From IMG/VR virus record IMGVR_UViG_3300046004_001116, positions 21,920 through 85,919 of that record: DNA of 64,000 bases; one strand, given 5' to 3'. Made by a program: the position numbers and the translations under genes. The stretch is from a virus. This document shows, piece by piece, positions 8,481 to 13,724 of this stretch (its first letter is position 1; every line of letters begins with the position of its first letter). A model generated the notes under the pieces. It searched no databases and was not told the origin of the DNA. It worked only from the letters and a program-made list of their open reading frames with translations.

Positions 8481-8579
8481 ATGTCTATACAAAATCGAAA
8501 GTTAATCAGAAGCATATACGGAATCCACGGTCTAATCAATATTTTAAGTGGGTTTGACGTAAACGGAAATAATTGTTAA
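8481..8579 (+). CDS. Tiny peptide, 32 aa
   Basis: MSIQNRKLIRSIYGIHGLIN, ending DVNGNNC. Like the preceding small gene it ends in Asn-Cys. It sits at the expected distance from a promoter. Function unknown; it could be a leader of the tRNA transcript. Confidence 0.4.
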   Translation: MSIQNRKLIRSIYGIHGLINILSGFDVNGNNC

Positions 8580-8588
8580 AATTTCATT

Positions 8589-8790
8589 TAGCTTCGGCTA
8601 AGTATTATTCGTGGTACCAGGCGGGCAGTAGGGGTTACCGAATTAAAACAAACAAGAATGGTGAAATATGGGCTGGCCAGGCAACATAAAGTAACAACGA
8701 CGCTCAGCGGTATCAATTCAAAACCTCCTCGTGGTGATACTGGAAACTTGATTCGTCAAGGCTAATTTGAAGTTCATTGACATAGTGATA
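8589..8790 (+). ncRNA. Structured RNA at the head of the tRNA array
   Basis: No gene is visible between 8580 and the first tRNA. The stretch opens with TAGC-TTCG-GCTA, a stable tetraloop hairpin, and holds further pairings (ATTCG..GGTA with TACCGAAT; GTATCA with TGATAC). It is probably a transcribed leader or spacer RNA. Confidence 0.45.
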
Positions 8791-8796
8791 ACATTT

Positions 8797-8871
8797 ACGA
8801 GATTAGCTCAGTTGGTTCAGAGCAACTCTTTTACACGGAGAAGGTCACAGGTTCGAATCCTGTATCTCGTA
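8797..8871 (+). tRNA. tRNA-Val(TAC)
   Basis: Acceptor ACGAGAT/ATCTCGT is perfect. The D-arm is TAGCTCAGTTGGTTCAGAGC, the anticodon loop TTTACAC, and the T-arm ACAGG-TTCGAAT-CCTGT. No CCA is encoded. Confidence 0.92.
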
Positions 8872-8874
8872 CTA

Positions 8875-8965
8875 ATGAATTAAACGGTCTAAGGATTAGG
8901 ACGCTGGCGTAAGGCACCGGCTGAAACGCCGACCATCGTTGGAGAGATTCTACTCTCTAATTCAT
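8875..8965 (+). ncRNA. Inter-tRNA structured RNA, terminal 8-bp stem
   Basis: ATGAATTA pairs perfectly with TAATTCAT at its ends, 3 nt after the tRNA-Val. Inside lies GCTGG..CCGGC capped by CGTAAGG. The ends sit beside tRNA boundaries, so tRNA maturation could release it. Confidence 0.55.
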
Positions 8966-9071
8966 AACACACTGCAGTGATTGCCGGCCACACGCATCGG
9001 TTCTTAACGGGAAATCGTTCTCGTCGTTAGGTGAACAGACCGGACAAATTCCTTAGGTGGTGCTAGGGTCA
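8966..9071 (+). other. Inter-tRNA spacer, no clear gene
   Basis: GC-richer than the coding DNA around it and without a usable reading frame. I see only short possible stems. It is likely part of the tRNA transcript. Confidence 0.3.
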
Positions 9072-9148
9072 ACTGCTGCTATAGACGAATTGGTTAAGTC
9101 GTCGCCCTTTCAAGGCGGAGGTTGCGGGTTCAAGTCCCGTTGGCAGTA
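9072..9148 (+). tRNA. tRNA-Glu(TTC), copy 1
   Basis: Acceptor ACTGCTG/TGGCAGT with two G-T pairs; anticodon arm TCGCC-CTTTCAA-GGCGG; T-arm GCGGG-TTCAAGT-CCCGT. Confidence 0.9.
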
Positions 9149-9154
9149 CAACAT

Positions 9155-9232
9155 GAGCGCTGAAGCACAATCGGACGTGCACCTGGCATACGGCCAGTAG
9201 GATATAGGTTCGAATCCTATCTTTGCTCCAAA
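9155..9232 (+). pseudogene. tRNA-like element with a 5-nt anticodon loop
   Basis: A good T-arm (ATAGG-TTCGAAT-CCTAT) and a D-like arm (GCAC..GTGC) are present. The central stem CTGGC/GCCAG encloses only ATACG, there is no U33, and the acceptor pairs for just five bases. It is either a decayed tRNA or a deliberate tRNA mimic. Confidence 0.5.
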
Positions 9233-9237
9233 TACTT

Positions 9238-9311
9238 TCTCCTGTCGTCTAGTCGGCTCAGGACGCTGCCCTTTCACGGCGGTAACGCGGGTTCGAATCC
9301 CGTCGGGAGAA
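9238..9311 (+). tRNA. tRNA-Glu(TTC), copy 2
   Basis: Acceptor TCTCCTG/CGGGAGA, anticodon arm CTGCC-CTTTCAC-GGCGG, T-arm GCGGG-TTCGAAT-CCCGT. It is clearly diverged from copy 1. Confidence 0.92.
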
Positions 9312-9318
9312 CAACACT

Positions 9319-9403
9319 ACCGAATGGTGTAATCTATGTGTTAAAAGAACAGCGCTGGCTGAGACCAGAGTTCCACCGTAATTGTAGTAATCGGTGATTC
9401 GGT
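9319..9403 (+). ncRNA. Inter-tRNA structured RNA
   Basis: Terminal stem ACCGAAT/ATTCGGT with an inner hairpin CACCG/CGGTG and CTGG/CCAG. It fills the space between tRNA-Glu and tRNA-Asn. Confidence 0.5.
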
Positions 9404-9413
9404 AAACAATATT

Positions 9414-9485
9414 GGTTTCGTAGCTCAGAGGCAGAGCGGCACCCTGTTAAGGTGAGGGTCGGGATTTCGATATTCCCCGAGACCG
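9414..9485 (+). tRNA. tRNA-Asn(GTT), copy 1
   Basis: Acceptor GGTTTCG/CGAGACC and anticodon arm GCACC-CTGTTAA-GGTGA. The T-arm is unusual: GGGA, then TTTCGATA, then TTCCC, giving a loop one or two bases longer than normal. Confidence 0.85.
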
Positions 9486-9497
9486 CAATTAAAAAAT

Positions 9498-9665
9498 AGC
9501 TTTCAGCCAAAGGTGGCGGGCAATACTTTTACTCAGTTATGTATGGACTGTCTTAGACGTAAGGTGGAAAATCATAAAGGTTTAAATAGGATATGACTCT
9601 GATTGTCGACGAGATGAGAGTATCTGATAAGTATCGCTGGGTGGGTTCGATTCCCATTGTGAGCT
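9498..9665 (+). ncRNA. Long tRNA-like inter-tRNA RNA
   Basis: The ends AGCTTTCA and TGTGAGCT pair at 7 of 8 positions, and the 3' end strand directly follows a T-arm (GTGGG-TTCGATT-CCCAT) as in a tRNA. The about 110 nt core is not a cloverleaf and contains GACGTAAGG, a motif shared with other RNAs of the array. It ends 6 nt before the next tRNA. Confidence 0.5.
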
Positions 9666-9671
9666 CAAGAT

Positions 9672-9745
9672 TCCTCAGTAGCTCAGTTGGTTAGAGCGTC
9701 GGACTGTTAATCCGTAGGTCCTAGGTTCGAGTCCTAGCTGGGGAG
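9672..9745 (+). tRNA. tRNA-Asn(GTT), copy 2
   Basis: Acceptor TCCTCAG/CTGGGGA, D-arm TAGCTCAGTTGGTTAGAGC, anticodon arm TCGGA-CTGTTAA-TCCGT, T-arm CTAGG-TTCGAGT-CCTAG. Confidence 0.94.
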
Positions 9746-9750
9746 CAAAA

Positions 9751-9891
9751 GTTGATTACTTTAGGTTACAGGAATTACCAGAAACCTGTCGACATACTCT
9801 TGGGCGTAAGGCAAGAGCAGATTTTGAACCAGGTTTAATCTGTAATGTAAACCTACTCGTATTTAACAATTATACGTTAAGTCTAATCAAC
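9751..9891 (+). ncRNA. Inter-tRNA structured RNA, nested stems
   Basis: Terminal stem GTTGATTA/TAATCAAC. Inner stems are AGGTTACA with TGTA..AACCT, AAACCTG/CAGGTTT, and the hairpin CTCTTG-GGCGTAAGG-CAAGAG. It is strongly structured and has no reading frame. Confidence 0.6.
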
Positions 9892-9903
9892 TAAATTGTA
9901 ACT

Positions 9904-9989
9904 GGCCTTGTAGCTCAATTGGATTGCATTACGCTTAGAGCCACCGACTTTTAATCGGTAGGTTGGGGGTTCGAGTCCCTCCAGGGTCA
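9904..9989 (+). tRNA. tRNA-Lys(TTT), copy 1, with extended D-loop
   Basis: Acceptor GGCCTTG/CAGGGTC, anticodon arm ACCGA-CTTTTAA-TCGGT, T-arm GGGGG-TTCGAGT-CCCTC. The D-loop carries about 12 extra bases (TTGCATTACGCT) compared with a standard TAGCTCAATTGGATAGAGC arm. Confidence 0.82.
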
Positions 9990-9994
9990 CAAAG

Positions 9995-10064
9995 GAATAA
10001 TTACTCTGGCGGTGGTGCGGGTAAGCGCCGGGAAGTAACGCCCGGTTGGCAAAGTAAATTATTC
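9995..10064 (+). ncRNA. Inter-tRNA structured RNA, terminal 11-bp stem
   Basis: GAATAATT-ACT pairs with AGT-AAATTATTC. Inside is a GC-rich hairpin with GTGCGGGTAAGCGCC. It lies between tRNA-Lys and tRNA-Ala. Confidence 0.55.
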
Positions 10065-10087
10065 AGAGGTAAGGAAAAGACTAAACT

Positions 10088-10160
10088 GGGGCTATGGTAT
10101 AGATGGCTAACACACTTGCCTTGCACGCAGGAATCCCGAGTTCGAGGCTCGGTAGCTCCA
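10088..10160 (+). tRNA. tRNA-Ala(TGC)
   Basis: Acceptor GGGGCTA/TAGCTCC, anticodon arm CTTGC-CTTGCAC-GCAGG, T-arm CCGAG-TTCGAGG-CTCGG. Confidence 0.9.
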
Positions 10161-10414
10161 CGGGAGTTTTTGAAACGGCCTACTCTTTGAGGCACGTGAT
10201 ATTTGTACTTTAACAAAATTCACAGTATGGCAAGAGGGTTTTTGGAAGCGGCTTTAAGGTATAAGCAATGTATTTGACCAGAACAAAATCATAGTATAAC
10301 TATCTTCTGTCACGTTAGCAGACCGGGTATGGCTACGCACAGTTTGGAAGTAATATGTGTATTAAACAAAACTTTCACCGCGGCGAAACGTTTCCCAAAA
10401 CAAAGTAGTCGCAA
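10161..10414 (+). ncRNA. Structured inter-tRNA region with a weak Y-like segment
   Basis: 254 nt without a gene. At 10230-10250 it reads GTTTTTGGAAGCGGC, and CCCAAAAC near 10394-10401 can pair with its start at 7 of 8 positions. The AAGCGG next to a closing stem recalls the Y-like cores elsewhere in the array, but the ANATTC partner strand is missing. I regard this as a weak candidate. Confidence 0.35.
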
Positions 10415-10502
10415 GAAGGGAGTACGCCGGAGTTGGAGAGCCGGAGCGGTCTGTAACACCGTTGGCATTACGCCTGAGTAGGTTCGAATCCTACTACTTT
10501 CA
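10415..10502 (+). tRNA. tRNA-Tyr(GTA)
   Basis: Anticodon arm GCGGT-CTGTAAC-ACCGT, long variable arm GGC-ATTAC-GCC as expected for Tyr, T-arm GTAGG-TTCGAAT-CCTAC. The 5' boundary is uncertain: GAAGGGA pairs with TACTTTC at 6 of 7, while AAAGTAG just upstream pairs perfectly with CTACTTT. Confidence 0.8.
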
Positions 10503-10503
10503 C

Positions 10504-10587
10504 AAAAATTGAAGCGGAGGTAAGAGTTACATCAACTTTTTATTGGAAAAAACAAACAAACACTCTTCCTAATATTCTCAATTTCAT
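10504..10587 (+). ncRNA. Y-like RNA, minimal form, flush between two tRNAs
   Basis: Terminal stem AAATTGA/TCAATTT; internal loop AGCGG opposite AATATTC; second stem AGG-T-AAGAGT/ACTCTTCCT with a bulged U; then TACATCAACTTT in the distal loop. The 5' strand (GAAGCGGAGGTAAGAG, then TTACATCAA) recalls the conserved 5' strand of animal Y RNAs. The same core recurs at 11534, 14430 and 18796. It starts right after tRNA-Tyr and ends at the first base of tRNA-Gln, so RNase P and 3' tRNA processing could produce both ends. Confidence 0.65.
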
Positions 10588-10658
10588 TGTCCGATGGTGT
10601 AACGGTAACACTACTGTTTTTGGTGCAGTCATTCAAGGTTCGAATCCTTGTCGGATAA
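10588..10658 (+). tRNA. tRNA-Gln(TTG), copy 1
   Basis: Acceptor TGTCCGA/TCGGATA, anticodon arm ACTGT-TTTTGGT-GCAGT, T-arm CAAGG-TTCGAAT-CCTTG. Confidence 0.93.
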
Positions 10659-10667
10659 CTATTATAT

Positions 10668-10740
10668 TGGAATATGGTATAATGGCTCATTACACGTGGT
10701 TTTGGTCCACGCAATCAAGGTTCGATTCCTTGTATTCCAA
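10668..10740 (+). tRNA. tRNA-Gln(TTG), copy 2
   Basis: Perfect acceptor TGGAATA/TATTCCA, anticodon arm CGTGG-TTTTGGT-CCACG, T-arm CAAGG-TTCGATT-CCTTG. Confidence 0.93.
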
Positions 10741-10745
10741 CAATT

Positions 10746-10820
10746 CGCGTAGCGATCCACAGAGAGAGGTTACCCGCCTTGGACGCGGGGTTATTGCAGG
10801 TTCGAGTCCTGTCTACGCGA
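10746..10820 (+). tRNA. tRNA-Pro(TGG), copy 1
   Basis: Acceptor CGCGTAG/CTACGCG, anticodon arm CCCGC-CTTGGAC-GCGGG, T-arm GCAGG-TTCGAGT-CCTGT. The D-arm (CGATCCACAGAGAGAGG) is weak. Confidence 0.85.
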
Positions 10821-10831
10821 CAAATTTTTAA

Positions 10832-10904
10832 CGGGGTGTAGATCAGTTGGTAGATCGCGTGCTTTGGGAGCATGAGGCCGCAGGTTCGAGTCCTGTCACC
10901 CCGA
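10832..10904 (+). tRNA. tRNA-Pro(TGG), copy 2
   Basis: Acceptor CGGGGTG/CACCCCG, D-arm TAGATCAGTTGGTAGATC, anticodon arm CGTGC-TTTGGGA-GCATG, T-arm GCAGG-TTCGAGT-CCTGT. Confidence 0.92.
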
Positions 10905-10920
10905 CGAGACGAGACTGTTA

Positions 10921-10965
10921 CTAATTCATAGGGGCCCATTCACGCAAGTGTCTGCATAGAATTAG
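10921..10965 (+). ncRNA. Small inter-tRNA hairpin RNA
   Basis: CTAATTC/GAATTAG closes the element, with an inner CAC-GCAA-GTG tetraloop hairpin. It lies 5 nt before tRNA-Ile. Confidence 0.45.
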
Positions 10966-10970
10966 AATTT

Positions 10971-11044
10971 AGGTGGTTAGCTCAACTGGTTAGAGCACTC
11001 GCCTGATACGCGAGAGGTTATGAGTTCGACTCTCATATCACCTA
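10971..11044 (+). tRNA. tRNA-Ile(GAT)
   Basis: Acceptor AGGTGGT/ATCACCT, D-arm TAGCTCAACTGGTTAGAGC, anticodon arm CTCGC-CTGATAC-GCGAG, T-arm TGAGT-TCGACTC-TCAT. Confidence 0.93.
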
Positions 11045-11112
11045 CTAAAAAATATAAAAGTCAAATGAAACAAATTTTAGTCAACTCCTCATAGGTTAGC
11101 ATTGCTAAACTT

Positions 11113-11343
11113 ATGACTCAGAAATTGAGAATTTGGAGAGTAGTTCCCGTTCGTAACGGCGTTCAGGCTCCCACTTTTTTTGTAGAAACTACAGAAGAAG
11201 GACGCGACAAGGCAGAAGTATCTGCTTTAAAACAAGCAAGACAAAGGTCAGGCTTGAGTAAATTTGATTGTTGGAATTTCAATCTTATCAAAACAGAATT
11301 AAGGTTAGATAAGTTTGGAAGATATGTAAAGTATCACCAATAA
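11113..11343 (+). CDS. Small hypothetical protein inside the tRNA array
   Basis: 76 residues, MTQKLRIWRVVPVRNGVQAP onward, basic with a KFDCWNF segment. Codon use matches the phage, and it occupies a tRNA-free gap, so it is probably a real gene. No family recognised. Confidence 0.55.
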   Translation: MTQKLRIWRVVPVRNGVQAPTFFVETTEEGRDKAEVSALKQARQRSGLSKFDCWNFNLIKTELRLDKFGRYVKYHQ

Positions 11344-11389
11344 TAAACTGGGCAGTTTTCGGTCTGCGTAATAATTAAAACCGAAATTT

Positions 11390-11461
11390 GGTGATGTAGC
11401 TCAGCGGCAGAGCACCCGGCTCATATCCGGAAGGTCGAGGTCTCGGAATCCTCCATCGCTA
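11390..11461 (+). tRNA. tRNA-Met(CAT), elongator type
   Basis: Acceptor GGTGATG/CATCGCT, D-arm TAGCTCAGCGGCAGAGC, anticodon arm CCCGG-CTCATAT-CCGGA. The T-loop is enlarged (GAGG-TCTCGGAAT-CCTC), which is unusual. Confidence 0.8.
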
Positions 11462-11465
11462 CAAA

Positions 11466-11524
11466 TGTATACTTTAATATACAATATGGTCTAAAACGGC
11501 TATAATTGTATATTAAAGTATACA
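11466..11524 (+). repeat. Perfect 20-bp inverted repeat
   Basis: TGTATACTTTAATATACAAT at 11466-11485 is the exact reverse complement of 11505-11524, with a 19 nt loop. There is no T-tract, so it is not a classic terminator. It lies directly before the Y-like RNA at 11534. Confidence 0.85.
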
Positions 11525-11533
11525 AACAATAAA

Positions 11534-11674
11534 TTCCAGAAGCGGCAAAGAGAGTTACTTCGTCTGTTAAACGAGAGGTCGTAGGTTCGAGTCCTACTGC
11601 GTGTACCTTGATGGGAAACGTATAGCTCAGTTGGTTAGAGCGCTAAAAATCTCTCTCTTAATTATTCTCTGGCA
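11534..11674 (+). ncRNA. Y-like RNA carrying a circularly permuted tRNA-Asn-like module
   Basis: The Y-like core is: terminal stem CCAGA/TCTGG; internal loop AGCGGC opposite ATTATTC; second stem AAGAGAG/CTCTCTT. Between the strands of the second stem lies, in order, an anticodon arm (TTCGT-CTGTTAA-ACGAG, anticodon GTT), a T-arm (GTAGG-TTCGAGT-CCTAC), an acceptor 3' strand (TGCGT) joined through a loop to an acceptor 5' strand (ACGTA), and a D-arm (TAGCTCAGTTGGTTAGAGC). The tRNA order is therefore permuted, with the acceptor end closed. It ends 5 nt before tRNA-Lys. Confidence 0.68.
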
Positions 11675-11678
11675 ATTT

Positions 11679-11752
11679 GACTCGGTAGCTCAGTTGGTAG
11701 TAGCACCTCACTTTTAATGAGGGGGTCGTGGGTTCGAGTCCCACCCGGGTCA
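11679..11752 (+). tRNA. tRNA-Lys(TTT), copy 2
   Basis: Acceptor GACTCGG/CCGGGTC, anticodon arm CCTCA-CTTTTAA-TGAGG, T-arm GTGGG-TTCGAGT-CCCAC. Confidence 0.93.
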
Positions 11753-11766
11753 CAAATATTAATCAT

Positions 11767-11844
11767 GGGAGCAGCTGGGATAGCGCGGGTGGTGTCGAGC
11801 CACCTTTCACCGGTAGCTTGAGGTTCGAGTCCTCTTTGTTCCCC
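11767..11844 (+). tRNA. Class II tRNA-like RNA with a non-standard anticodon loop
   Basis: Acceptor GGGAGCA/TGTTCCC and T-arm GAGG-TTCGAGT-CCTC are good, and a long variable region is present. The anticodon arm GGTGG-TGTCGAG-CCACC has G instead of U33, and the D-arm is short (GCTGGGATAGC). Reading TCG would give Arg, and a one-base shift would give Ser(CGA). It may not decode at all. Confidence 0.55.
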
Positions 11845-11858
11845 TAAATGTTATCAGT

Positions 11859-12110
11859 ATGACACGAGAACAGAAAATAGCAAAAAGGAAACTTCGTGCT
11901 TCTATCCACAGAGAAAAAAGAAACGAAAAGTACTTTAAAAAAATACGAGCGGCAAATGATATAGGCGGGTGGGTTCCACTTTATGCCGTTGATAGCCGTG
12001 GATACGTTTCAGGTTCATGGCCTGACTCAAGTAGCCCTACAGGATATTCACAAAGATGTTCTTATGATGCCTGGGGAACTTGTCAAAGTCCATGCAACGG
12101 AGACTGTTAA
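11859..12110 (+). CDS. Small basic protein with a Cys-rich tail
   Basis: 83 residues. The first 35 are Lys/Arg-rich and helical. The tail CSYDAWGTCQSPCNGDC carries four cysteines that could bind metal or form disulfides. It lies in a tRNA-free gap of the array. No family recognised. Confidence 0.5.
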   Translation: MTREQKIAKRKLRASIHREKRNEKYFKKIRAANDIGGWVPLYAVDSRGYVSGSWPDSSSPTGYSQRCSYDAWGTCQSPCNGDC

Positions 12111-12114
12111 AAAT

Positions 12115-12173
12115 TGGGAGGTCGCATAGTTGGTTAGTGCTCATCTTCGGTGGTTCGAGTCCACCCCTCCCCA
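12115..12173 (+). tRNA. tRNA-like RNA lacking the anticodon arm
   Basis: Acceptor GGGAGG/CCTCCC, D-arm GCATAGTTGGTTAGTGC, an 8 nt linker (TCATCTTC), then a perfect T-arm GGTGG-TTCGAGT-CCACC. The whole anticodon arm is absent, giving about 59 nt. It cannot decode. It is either a deletion product or a mimic that keeps the elbow and acceptor. Confidence 0.7.
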
Positions 12174-12178
12174 CTAAG

Positions 12179-12356
12179 ATTTAATCTGCTAAACGCAAAA
12201 TGGTATGTTGCCGCCGATAACTACGGAAACACAAGCAAGGAAGGAGGTCACTTGCCGCATACAGGAAACACAGATCCGTTCATTTTGTTAGTAAGGTATC
12301 GGGTACATTCGGTTGTACTTGGGTATTCACCAATCTGTGCCGGTGACAGATTAAAT
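12179..12356 (+). ncRNA. Inter-tRNA structured RNA, terminal 10-bp stem
   Basis: ATTTAATCTG pairs perfectly with CAGATTAAAT. Internal hairpins include GTAC..GTAC with a TTCGG-containing loop. It spans exactly the gap between the armless tRNA and the next tRNA. Confidence 0.6.
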
Positions 12357-12362
12357 TTTTAT

Positions 12363-12436
12363 GGCCATGTAACTCAGTTGGTTAGAGTGCCCGCCTCATA
12401 AGCGGAGAGTCCTTGGTTCGAGTCCAAGCTTGGCCA
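12363..12436 (+). tRNA. tRNA with CAT anticodon (Met or Ile2)
   Basis: Acceptor GGCCATG/CTTGGCC with one mismatch, D-arm TAACTCAGTTGGTTAGAGT, anticodon arm CCCGC-CTCATAA-GCGGA, T-arm TTGG-TTCGAGT-CCAA. Sequence alone cannot distinguish Met from a lysidine-modified Ile tRNA. Confidence 0.85.
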
Positions 12437-12437
12437 C

Positions 12438-12611
12438 ATGAAAACGCAAGTAACGGTATTATTCCGAAGCGATGATAAGAATTACAATTGGTCATCAGTA
12501 TTATCTAAAGAAGTAGGATATGAATTTGTTAAACTACAGAAAATAGAGAACACGGATAATCCAAGATGGCCAAAATGGTCTTTTATCATTACTTACAAAA
12601 AAAGTAAATAA
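12438..12611 (+). CDS. Small hypothetical protein, 57 aa
   Basis: MKTQVTVLFRSDDKNYNWSS onward, ending FIITYKKSK. It starts 1 nt after a tRNA, so its start codon would lie at the 5' end of a processed mRNA (nearly leaderless). Mixed beta-strand character; family unknown. Confidence 0.5.
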   Translation: MKTQVTVLFRSDDKNYNWSSVLSKEVGYEFVKLQKIENTDNPRWPKWSFIITYKKSK

Positions 12612-12643
12612 AAATGCAAAAGTGTAAAACTAACCGTTTTCAC

Positions 12644-12656
12644 GTGTATATATAAT
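12644..12656 (+). promoter_or_regulatory. Candidate late promoter box (GTGTATATATAAT)
   Basis: Twin of the box at 7961; both precede a tiny gene and a GCTCCAG terminator. Confidence 0.45.
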
Positions 12657-12677
12657 AAACAACAAATAAATTAAACA

Positions 12678-12785
12678 ATGCAAACACAATCATTACATAC
12701 AAGATCGTTTACGTCAAGCTGGAACTTATGTTTCGGACTAGGGCGCGATTGTGACATAGATCTGGAGGATCTGACTACTATCTAA
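12678..12785 (+). CDS. Tiny peptide, 35 aa
   Basis: MQTQSLHTRSFTSSWNLCFG onward, ending IDLEDLTTI. It is the positional twin of the peptide at 8001, between the same box and the same terminator. Real translation is uncertain. Confidence 0.38.
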   Translation: MQTQSLHTRSFTSSWNLCFGLGRDCDIDLEDLTTI

Positions 12786-12811
12786 TGTAATTTGCATACA
12801 AGATATTTTCA

Positions 12812-12843
12812 AAGCTCCAGAATTAATTTTCTGGAGCTTTTTT
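12812..12843 (+). terminator. Rho-independent terminator (copy 2 of a duplicated element)
   Basis: AAGCTCCAG/CTGGAGCTT stem and T-tract, identical to the copy at 8128. Confidence 0.92.
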
Positions 12844-12879
12844 ATTGCGATTAATTTAACAAAACTTTAACATATTAAA

Positions 12880-12911
12880 TTTGCTTTACATCTTTTAATT
12901 GGTTAATTTTA
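12880..12911 (+). promoter_or_regulatory. Bacteroidota-type promoter, second tRNA segment
   Basis: TTTG, 20 nt, TAATTTTA, preceded by TTTAACAAAACTTTAACA. It would drive the tRNAs from 12969 onward. Confidence 0.82.
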
Positions 12912-12968
12912 TACTGTAATTAAAAACAACCATTAATTGCATTCTTTGACATACTGAAAACTAAAATT

Positions 12969-13041
12969 GGTGCTGTGGCAGATCAGGTGATTGCGGCGGA
13001 CTGAAAATCCGTAGGAGTGGGTTCGATACCCACCGGCACCA
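12969..13041 (+). tRNA. tRNA-Phe(GAA)
   Basis: Acceptor GGTGCTG/CGGCACC, anticodon arm GCGGA-CTGAAAA-TCCGT, T-arm GTGGG-TTCGATA-CCCAC. Confidence 0.93.
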
Positions 13042-13156
13042 CACAAACTTATTTAAGGTTCGACCCTCACCCATTTTGCGCTCAATTCGCATTTACTTTG
13101 GAAGACTGGTTCTAGAGGGAGCTACCGACTGATAAGTGGCCGCACACGCGGCAAAT
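13042..13156 (+). other. Inter-tRNA spacer with a T-arm remnant
   Basis: Contains AAGGTTCGACCCTCACCC, a decayed T-arm, and a GCCGC-ACAC-GCGGC hairpin just before the next tRNA. No gene. Confidence 0.35.
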
Positions 13157-13231
13157 GCCTGAGTGGGTAAACTGGTAAAGCCGCTTGACTTAGGATCAAG
13201 AGTTCTGTGGGTTCGACTCCCACCTCGGGTA
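13157..13231 (+). tRNA. tRNA-Leu(TAG)
   Basis: Acceptor GCCTGAG/CTCGGGT, Leu-type D-arm, anticodon arm CTTGA-CTTAGGA-TCAAG, T-arm GTGGG-TTCGACT-CCCAC. The variable arm is unusually short for Leu. Confidence 0.82.
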
Positions 13232-13234
13232 CAA

Positions 13235-13308
13235 ATTATTTAGTTCCATGCATAAGCTCAAACAGCTCCCTGAAATTACATGGTTTAAAGGAGCTTAAAC
13301 TAAATAAT
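13235..13308 (+). ncRNA. Inter-tRNA structured RNA, two-tier stem
   Basis: Outer ATTATTTAGT/ACTAAATAAT (10 bp) and inner TAAGCTC/GAGCTTA (7 bp). It lies 3 nt after tRNA-Leu and 7 nt before tRNA-Asp. Confidence 0.62.
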
Positions 13309-13315
13309 AAATTTT

Positions 13316-13389
13316 GGTGCCGCAGCATATCGGCGTATGATGCTCGCCTGTCACGTGGGAGATTGCGGGTTCGAATCCCGTCGGTACCG
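13316..13389 (+). tRNA. tRNA-Asp(GTC), copy 1
   Basis: Acceptor GGTGCCG/CGGTACC, anticodon arm CTCGC-CTGTCAC-GTGGG with G-T pairs, T-arm GCGGG-TTCGAAT-CCCGT. Confidence 0.9.
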
Positions 13390-13431
13390 CCATCTGGTTA
13401 AGATTCCAGAGAACAATCAAAAATCTACAAA

Positions 13432-13507
13432 CACCCTCATGGTCCAGTTGGAGTGGATGTCGCCCTGTCACGGCGAAGATCGCGGGTTCGAGTCCCGCTG
13501 GGGGTGC
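13432..13507 (+). tRNA. tRNA-Asp(GTC), copy 2
   Basis: Acceptor CACCCTC/GGGGGTG with one extra base before the 3' strand (possible 8-bp stem), anticodon arm TCGCC-CTGTCAC-GGCGA, T-arm GCGGG-TTCGAGT-CCCGC. Confidence 0.85.
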
Positions 13508-13611
13508 AAAAAACTGGGGTAGAAAAATCTTAGGACGGCAATCCGTAGATGTAATACGATGGTTACTGCACAAAGAGAAAAGTAATTTGCCGATGAAATT
13601 CACTTAGCAGT
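13508..13611 (+). other. Inter-tRNA spacer, nothing assigned
   Basis: About 100 nt with no gene and only short possible pairings. Confidence 0.3.
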
Positions 13612-13700
13612 TTTCCTTTTGATGAAATTGGCAAACATGGCTCGCGCGAAGCGAGTGCTCAGGGTTTACTCTGATAAAGGTTCGAGTCCTTTAAGGGAAA
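13612..13700 (+). tRNA. Class II tRNA-like RNA with a non-decoding central loop
   Basis: Acceptor TTTCCTT/AAGGGAA, Leu-type D-arm (GATGAAATTGGCAAACAT), T-arm AAAGG-TTCGAGT-CCTTT and a variable arm TCAGGG-TTTA-CTCTGA are all present. The anticodon stem CTCGC/GCGAG encloses only GCGAA, so no anticodon can be read. Confidence 0.55.
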
Positions 13701-13724
13701 CAAATTTCAGGAGTAATTAACCTG

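Noticed and set aside
9498-9665. tmRNA
   Set aside because: The tRNA-like closure is present, but I found no resume-type reading frame with an Ala-Ala ending and no tRNA-Ala acceptor G-U identity.
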